The position numbers and the translations under genes are program-made. The notes below the pieces were generated by a model. That model did not search any database and was not told where the DNA came from. It worked only from the letters and a program-made list of their open reading frames with translations. Of a DNA stretch of 10,198 nt, positions 5,590 through 10,198 are shown in pieces. Each line of letters begins with the position of its first letter. Within the stretch, counting starts at the first letter, position 1. The DNA lies in contig CADBQJ010000098.1 in NCBI GenBank assembly GCA_902796785.1, positions 1 through 10,198 on the forward strand. Direction: 5' to 3'. The stretch comes from Fibrobacter succinogenes. GTDB lineage: Bacteria > Fibrobacterota > Fibrobacteria > Fibrobacterales > CADBQJ01.

Positions 5590-7452
5590 ATGGCAGCCAG
5601 ATACGACGAAGACCAGATCCAGCACCTCGAGTGGCATGAACACATCCGCAGGCGTCCCGGGATGTACATCGGGAAACTGGGGGACGGCGGCTCTCCCGAC
5701 GACGGCATCTACGTCCTGCTGAAGGAGATCATCGACAACTCCATCGACGAATTCGGCATGGGCGGCGGCCGCAGGATCGAGGTGGAGGTGACCGACCGCG
5801 TCGCCCGCGTGCGCGACTACGGCCGCGGCATCCCGCTGGGCAAGGTGGTGGAGTGCGTCTCCTCCATGAACACCGGCGGCAAGTACGACTCCGAGGCCTT
5901 CCAGAAGTCGATCGGCCTCAACGGCGTGGGGACCAAGGCGGTCAACGCCCTCTCCTCCCGCTTCCTGGTCCGCTCCGTCCGCGACGGCAAGATGGTCGAG
6001 GCGGAGTTCTCCCGGGGCATCCTCCTGCGCGCCGGCAGGCCCGTCTCCACCTCCGAGCGCAACGGCACCTTCGTGGAGTTCGAGCCCGACGAGGAGATCT
6101 TCCCCAACTACCGCTTCCGCTTCGGCTTCGTGGAAGACCGCGTCTGGAACTACTGCTTCCTCAACCAGGGGCTGACCTTCGTCGTCAACGACAAGCGCTA
6201 CCAGGCCGAGAACGGCCTGCTCGACCTGCTCAACCGCCACATCGACGACGCGGTCCGCTATCCCATCGTCCGCTTCTCCGGCAAGGACATCGAGGTCGCC
6301 TTCACCCACGGCAACCAGTACGGCGAGCACTACTTCAGCTTCGTCAACGGGCAGCACACCACCGAAGGGGGGACCCACCTGGCCGCCTTCCGCGAAGGGC
6401 TGGTGAAGGGGGTGCGCGACCACTTCAAGAAGGACTACGACCCCTCCGACGTCCGCGCCAGCGTGGTCGGCGCCATCTCCGTCCGCATCCAGGAGCCGGT
6501 CTTCGAGAGCCAGACCAAGAACAAGCTCGGCTCCACCGAGGTCTCGCCGGGCGGCCCGAAGATCCGCGGCTGGATCGTCGACTTCGTCTCCAAGGAGATC
6601 GACGACGCGCTGCACCGCTCGCCCGAGGTCGAGGCGGCGCTGAAGAAGCGCGTGGAGCAGTCCGAGCGCGAGCGCAAGGAGATCGCCGGCATCCGCAAGA
6701 CGGCCAACGAAAGCGCCAAGAAGGCCGCCTTCAACAACGACAAGCTGCGCGACTGCCGCATCCACTTCGACGAGAAGCACGAGCGCCGCGCCGAGAGCAC
6801 GCTCTTCATCACCGAGGGGCTCTCCGCCTCCGGGTCGATCACCAAGGCGCGCGACCCGCGCACCCAGGCGGTCTTCAGCCTGCGCGGCAAGCCGAAGAAC
6901 TGCTTCGGCAAGACGAAGAAGATGGTCTACGAGAACGAGGAGTTCAACCTCCTCCAGCACGCCCTCAACATCGAGGACGGGCTCGACGGGCTGCGCTACA
7001 ACAACGTGGTCATCGCCACCGACGCCGACGTGGACGGCATGCACATCCGCCTGCTGATGCTCACCTTCTTCCTCCAGTTCTTCCCCGAGCTGGTCGAGAA
7101 CAACCACCTCTACATCCTCCAGACCCCGCTCTTCCGCGTGCGCACCAAGGCCGAATCGCGCTACTGCTATTCCGAGGCCGAGCGCGACAAGGCCGCCGAG
7201 GAGCTGGGCAGGAAGGTCGAGATCACGCGGTTCAAGGGGCTCGGCGAGATCTCGCCCGACGAGTTCGAGGGGTTCATCGGGCCCAAGATGAGGCTCGACC
7301 CCGTCGTCCTTTCGCCCCAGATGCCGATTGAAAGGACGCTGAAGTACTACATGGGCAACAACACGCCGGAACGCCAGGACTTCATCATCGAGAACCTGCG
7401 CGTCGAAGTCGAAGAGGGGGCTCCCGTCCTCTCCGCCGGGGAGGGCGCCTGA
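5590..7452 (+). CDS. parE: DNA topoisomerase IV subunit B (GyrB/ParE family ATPase)
   Basis: ATPase and TOPRIM subunit of a type IIA topoisomerase; with the next gene product it passes one DNA duplex through another to decatenate and relax chromosomes. The 620 residues show a GHKL ATPase (E46, N50, DYGRGIP at 76-82, [13 protein letters not shown] at 109-121) and the HTTEGGTH segment at 256-263. QTKNKLG (308-314) is the ATP-sensing Lys loop. The TOPRIM domain has catalytic E409 in EGLSASG (409-415) and DADVDGMHI (478-486). The C-terminal part has TRFKGLGEI (546-554) and ends with [12 protein letters not shown]. The short length, absence of a gyrase-type insert and overall similarity to Bacteroidetes ParE support topoisomerase IV. 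The third residue of the EGDSA/SG motif is Leu411 instead of Asp. The ATG at 5590 is preferred over an in-frame TTG at 5581, which lies inside the promoter box. The stop overlaps the parC start (TGATG). Confidence 0.95.
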   Translation: MAARYDEDQIQHLEWHEHIRRRPGMYIGKLGDGGSPDDGIYVLLKEIIDNSIDEFGMGGGRRIEVEVTDRVARVRDYGRGIPLGKVVECVSSMNTGGKYDSEAFQKSIGLNGVGTKAVNALSSRFLVRSVRDGKMVEAEFSRGILLRAGRPVSTSERNGTFVEFEPDEEIFPNYRFRFGFVEDRVWNYCFLNQGLTFVVNDKRYQAENGLLDLLNRHIDDAVRYPIVRFSGKDIEVAFTHGNQYGEHYFSFVNGQHTTEGGTHLAAFREGLVKGVRDHFKKDYDPSDVRASVVGAISVRIQEPVFESQTKNKLGSTEVSPGGPKIRGWIVDFVSKEIDDALHRSPEVEAALKKRVEQSERERKEIAGIRKTANESAKKAAFNNDKLRDCRIHFDEKHERRAESTLFITEGLSASGSITKARDPRTQAVFSLRGKPKNCFGKTKKMVYENEEFNLLQHALNIEDGLDGLRYNNVVIATDADVDGMHIRLLMLTFFLQFFPELVENNHLYILQTPLFRVRTKAESRYCYSEAERDKAAEELGRKVEITRFKGLGEISPDEFEGFIGPKMRLDPVVLSPQMPIERTLKYYMGNNTPERQDFIIENLRVEVEEGAPVLSAGEGA

Positions 7453-10130
7453 TGGCCGGAAAGAAGAAAGACAACGAACCCGATCTCTTCGGCGACCAGT
7501 CCGAACCCGGGGCCCCCGCCGCGGAAACGGGCGCGTCGCTCCCGGATTCGGCCGAAACCGTCTCGGGCGAGGACCAGCTCTCCGCGATGATGCGGGACTA
7601 CTACCTCGACTACGCCTCCTACGTCATCCTCGACCGCGCCGTTCCCTACTACGAGGACGGGCTCAAGCCGGTGCAGCGGCGCATCCTCTTCACCCTCTGG
7701 GAGATGGACGACGAGCGCTACCACAAGGTGGCCAACCTGATCGGCCACTGCATGCAGTACCACCCCCACGGCGACGCCTCCATCGGCGACGCGCTGGTCA
7801 ACCTGGGGCAGAAGGGGCTGCTGGTCGACACGCAGGGCAACTGGGGCAACATCCTCACCGGCGACGACGCCGCGGCCCCGCGGTACATCGAAGGGCGCCT
7901 GACGCCGTTCGCCAAGGAGACGCTCTTCGGCGACGACATCACCCACTGGGTCCCCAGCTACGACGGCCGCGCCGAGGAGCCGCTCTTCCTCCCCGCCCGC
8001 TATCCGCTCCTCCTCGCGCAGGGCACGCAGGGGCTGGCGGTGGGGCTCAGCACGACGATCCTCCCGCACAACTTCTGCGAGATCCTCGACGGATGCGTCG
8101 CCATCCTGCGCAAGAAGCCCTTCCAGCTCCTTCCCGACTTTCCCACCGGCGGCATCGCCGACTGCTCCGACTACAACGACGGCGAGCGCGGCGGCCGCGT
8201 GAAGGTCCGCGCGGTGATCGAGGTCGTCGACCGCAAGACGCTGCGCATCACCGAGATCCCCTTCGGCACCACCACCGGCTCGCTCATCAAGAGCATCCGC
8301 GAGGCCAACGACAAGGGCAAGATCCGCGTCAGGAGCGTGGACGACAACACGGCCAAGGAGGTCGAGATCGTCGTCCACCTGCCCGCCGGCGTCGACCCGC
8401 TCCAGACGATGGAGGCGCTCTACACCTTCACCGACTGCGAGGTCTCGATCCCCGTCAACTGCTGCGTGGTGATCGACAAGCACCCCTGCTTCATCGACGT
8501 GAAGACGCTGCTGCGCCGGAACGTCGACCACATCGTGGAGCTGCTGCGCTGGGACCTCAGCAACAAGCTGAACGACCTGGAGCAGAGGTGGCACAACGCC
8601 TCGCTCGAGCGGATCTTCGTCGAGAACGAGGTCTACGAGGTCATCAAGAAGGCCAACGACCGCGACGAGATGGTCGCCCTGGTGGAGAAGGGGATGGCCC
8701 CGCACGTCCGCAAGCTGCGCGGCGTGGCCAAGCTCGCCCTCGTCGACGGCGTCTGGAAGGTGGTCGAAGGGGAGCGCCTGCTCACCCGCGACGACATCCT
8801 GCGCCTCTGCGAGATCCCCATCCGGCGCATCTCGCGCTTCGACGCCGACAAGACGCGCGACCTCCTGACGGAGACCGACGCGCTGATCGCCGAGAGGGTG
8901 CGCGCGCTCGAGCACCTGGTGGACTACGCCATCGCCTGGTTCCGCCACCTGCAGACGAAGTACGGCGCGCAGTGGCCCCGCCGCACTCGCCTCGAGTCGT
9001 TCCAGAGCGTGGCCGCCAGCCGCGTGGCCGTGGCCAACCAGAAGATGTACGTCGACCGCGCCGGCGGCTTCGTCGGCACCTCGCTGCGCAAGGAGGAGTT
9101 CGTCTTCGAATGCTCCCCCTACGACGAGATCATCGTCTTCCGCAGGGACGCCGTGGCCCAGGTGGTCAAGGTCGACGAGAAGAGCTTCGTCGGCAAGGAC
9201 ATCGTCCACCTCGAGGTCTTCGACCGCAAGGACCGCCGCCGCGTCTACAGCATGGTCTACCAGGACGGCCGCGACGGCCGCACCTACGCCAAGCGGTTCC
9301 AGATGGGCGGGATCACCCGCGACAAGGAGTACCCGCTGGCCAAGGAGACCAAGGGGGCGAAGGTCTTCTACTTCAAGAGTTCCCCCAACGGCGAGTGCGA
9401 CATGGTGGAGGTGCTGCTCAAGCCGCGCCCCCGGATCAAGCTCGACATGCGGCTCGACTTCGGCACGCTCGAGATCAAGGGCCGCTCCAGCTCGGGCCGC
9501 CTCCTCACCAAGTACCCGGTGAAGAGCGCCCGCGCGGTGGGCGAGGGGAGCTCCGCGCCGATGGGCGAGCTCGAGCTCTTCTGGCAGAGCGGTTCCCCCG
9601 TGGTGACCATGGAGCCGGTGGGCGAGTCGATCGGCACCTACGGCGACGACGACTTCGTGCTGGTGGTCCGCAACACGGGCCGCTTCCAGGTCTTCTCGCC
9701 GGCCGGCACCATCCACGTGGGCCCCGACATCCTCTTCATCGGCAAGCTCGACCCCGACGCGGTCTACACCGCCCTCTGCTACGACGGCGAGGGGATGGCC
9801 TACTACCTCAAGCGGTTCGAGTTCGCCGACATCTACACCGGGCGCGAATACACGTTGGTGAACGACCACCCCCAGAGCCGGATGCTCCTCTTCACCGACG
9901 AGGAGGACGCCAAACCCGTGGTGGAATACCAGGGGGCCGGCAAGGCGCTCCAGCGCGAGGTGCTCGACGCGCCCGAGCTCTGCGAACCCCGCTCCTGGAA
10001 GGCCAAGGGGTGGCGTTTCGTCAAGGCGCGGCGCGTCAAGCGGGCCTGTTTCGCCACCGAGGAGCTCCTTTCCGGCAAGTGCTCGATCGAAGCCGCTCTC
10101 AAGGAAAGCAGAGTATATTTGACGACATGA
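7452..10130 (+). CDS. parC: DNA topoisomerase IV subunit A (GyrA/ParC family)
   Basis: DNA-breaking and rejoining subunit of the type IIA topoisomerase, partner of the preceding gene product. 892 residues. A polar N-terminal tail (1-40) precedes the winged-helix core with DGLKPVQRRIL (69-79) and YHPHGDASIGD (103-113). The catalytic Arg-Tyr pair is R144-Y145 in APRYIEGRL. LPARYPLLLAQGTQGLAVG marks the conserved tower-proximal core, and a beta-pinwheel-like C-terminal region follows from about residue 520. No gyrase box (QRRGGKG-like) appears there, which argues for topoisomerase IV over gyrase. The position matching E. coli GyrA Ser83 is Ala109; Asp87 is kept as Asp113. The C-terminal RSWKAKGWRF resembles the ending of Bacteroidetes homologues. 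The start shares one base with the parE stop, and GGGGAGGG lies 6 nt upstream, so the subunits are likely made in coupled amounts. The last codons (GTA TAT TTG) are unlike the rest of the gene and contain the next gene's promoter box. Confidence 0.95.
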   Translation: MAGKKKDNEPDLFGDQSEPGAPAAETGASLPDSAETVSGEDQLSAMMRDYYLDYASYVILDRAVPYYEDGLKPVQRRILFTLWEMDDERYHKVANLIGHCMQYHPHGDASIGDALVNLGQKGLLVDTQGNWGNILTGDDAAAPRYIEGRLTPFAKETLFGDDITHWVPSYDGRAEEPLFLPARYPLLLAQGTQGLAVGLSTTILPHNFCEILDGCVAILRKKPFQLLPDFPTGGIADCSDYNDGERGGRVKVRAVIEVVDRKTLRITEIPFGTTTGSLIKSIREANDKGKIRVRSVDDNTAKEVEIVVHLPAGVDPLQTMEALYTFTDCEVSIPVNCCVVIDKHPCFIDVKTLLRRNVDHIVELLRWDLSNKLNDLEQRWHNASLERIFVENEVYEVIKKANDRDEMVALVEKGMAPHVRKLRGVAKLALVDGVWKVVEGERLLTRDDILRLCEIPIRRISRFDADKTRDLLTETDALIAERVRALEHLVDYAIAWFRHLQTKYGAQWPRRTRLESFQSVAASRVAVANQKMYVDRAGGFVGTSLRKEEFVFECSPYDEIIVFRRDAVAQVVKVDEKSFVGKDIVHLEVFDRKDRRRVYSMVYQDGRDGRTYAKRFQMGGITRDKEYPLAKETKGAKVFYFKSSPNGECDMVEVLLKPRPRIKLDMRLDFGTLEIKGRSSSGRLLTKYPVKSARAVGEGSSAPMGELELFWQSGSPVVTMEPVGESIGTYGDDDFVLVVRNTGRFQVFSPAGTIHVGPDILFIGKLDPDAVYTALCYDGEGMAYYLKRFEFADIYTGREYTLVNDHPQSRMLLFTDEEDAKPVVEYQGAGKALQREVLDAPELCEPRSWKAKGWRFVKARRVKRACFATEELLSGKCSIEAALKESRVYLTT
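10114..10121 (+). promoter_or_regulatory. Bacteroidetes-type -7 element (TATATTTG) inside the parC 3' end
   Basis: TATATTTG is a perfect TAnnTTTG match and ends 5 nt before the ATG at 10127. It lies within the last parC codons, so the sequence is both coding and probably promoter. No Shine-Dalgarno is seen at a normal distance from that ATG. Confidence 0.5.
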
Positions 10131-10198
10131 ACCCCGTAACCGTCGTCCTGCGCCTGGTCGGACTGCTGCTCGTCGCCGCCTCCTTCTTCGGGGCGCGG
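10127..10198 (+). CDS. N-terminus of a membrane or secreted protein (cut by window edge)
   Basis: 24 codons are visible, starting MNPVTVVLRLVG and continuing with a hydrophobic run (GLLLVAASFFGA). A short N-terminus with one Arg followed by a hydrophobic core fits a signal peptide or a first transmembrane helix. The ATG overlaps the parC stop codon (ATGA), and a TAnnTTTG box lies 5 nt upstream, so it may have its own promoter as well as reading through from parC. Too little is visible to name a family. Confidence 0.55.
   Translation, partial: MNPVTVVLRLVGLLLVAASFFGAR

Noticed and set aside
5581..7107. Apparent 829-residue minus-strand protein joining antisense parE sequence to the HAD domain
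   Set aside because: Only the part after the ATG at 5517 looks like protein; the rest is the shadow of parE and would run through both divergent promoters.
7347..9869. Long minus-strand open frame antisense to parC (840 codons)
   Set aside because: Shadow of parC: acidic, His/Val/Leu-rich, no recognisable domain.
7452..10130. Calling the topoisomerase pair gyrase (gyrB/gyrA)
   Set aside because: No gyrase-box motif in the C-terminal domain of the A subunit, and the pair resembles Bacteroidetes topoisomerase IV; activity was not tested, so a gyrase-like role is not strictly excluded.

Overview
This window carries ordinary core housekeeping genes from a GC-rich bacterium. The left half is on the minus strand and the right half on the plus strand. 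The two blocks diverge from a 72-bp intergenic region at 5518-5589. There is no rRNA, tRNA, mobile element, CRISPR array or phage gene, and no gap over 300 bases without a gene.

Layout. The left edge cuts an elongation factor G gene (fusA, minus, 581 codons visible). Upstream of it, in transcription order, lie an HAD-family hydrolase (5517-4618), a full-length bifunctional (p)ppGpp synthetase/hydrolase (Rel, 4546-2375) and an unrecognised 184-residue helical protein. That protein's start codon overlaps the Rel stop codon. A hairpin plus T-run separates this group from fusA, and a likely fusA promoter overlaps the hairpin. On the plus strand, the two subunits of a type IIA topoisomerase of the topoisomerase IV kind follow each other with a TGATG overlap (5590-7452 and 7452-10130). 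A membrane or secreted protein then starts with an ATGA overlap and runs off the right edge.

Organism. The topoisomerase subunits resemble the topoisomerase IV pair of Bacteroidetes. The EF-G, however, is not the Bacteroidetes type: it has the [10 protein letters not shown]-loop and [15 protein letters not shown] stretch typical of mitochondrial EFG1 and the spirochaete/planctomycete 'spdEFG1' group. This mix, with high GC, makes me favour a PVC-superphylum bacterium (Kiritimatiellota, Lentisphaerota or Verrucomicrobiota). That is an inference from remembered family features, not a database result.

How the genes work together. Translation (EF-G), the stringent response (Rel) and chromosome decatenation (topoisomerase IV) are growth-linked functions, but I see no dedicated pathway joining them. 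The most interesting signal is in the start regions. Three genes (HAD, parE and the right-edge ORF) have a perfect TAnnTTTG box ending exactly 5 or 6 nt before the ATG and have no usable Shine-Dalgarno sequence. This suggests leaderless or near-leaderless mRNAs from a Bacteroidetes-type -7 element. Rel, in contrast, has a strong AAGGAGG site.
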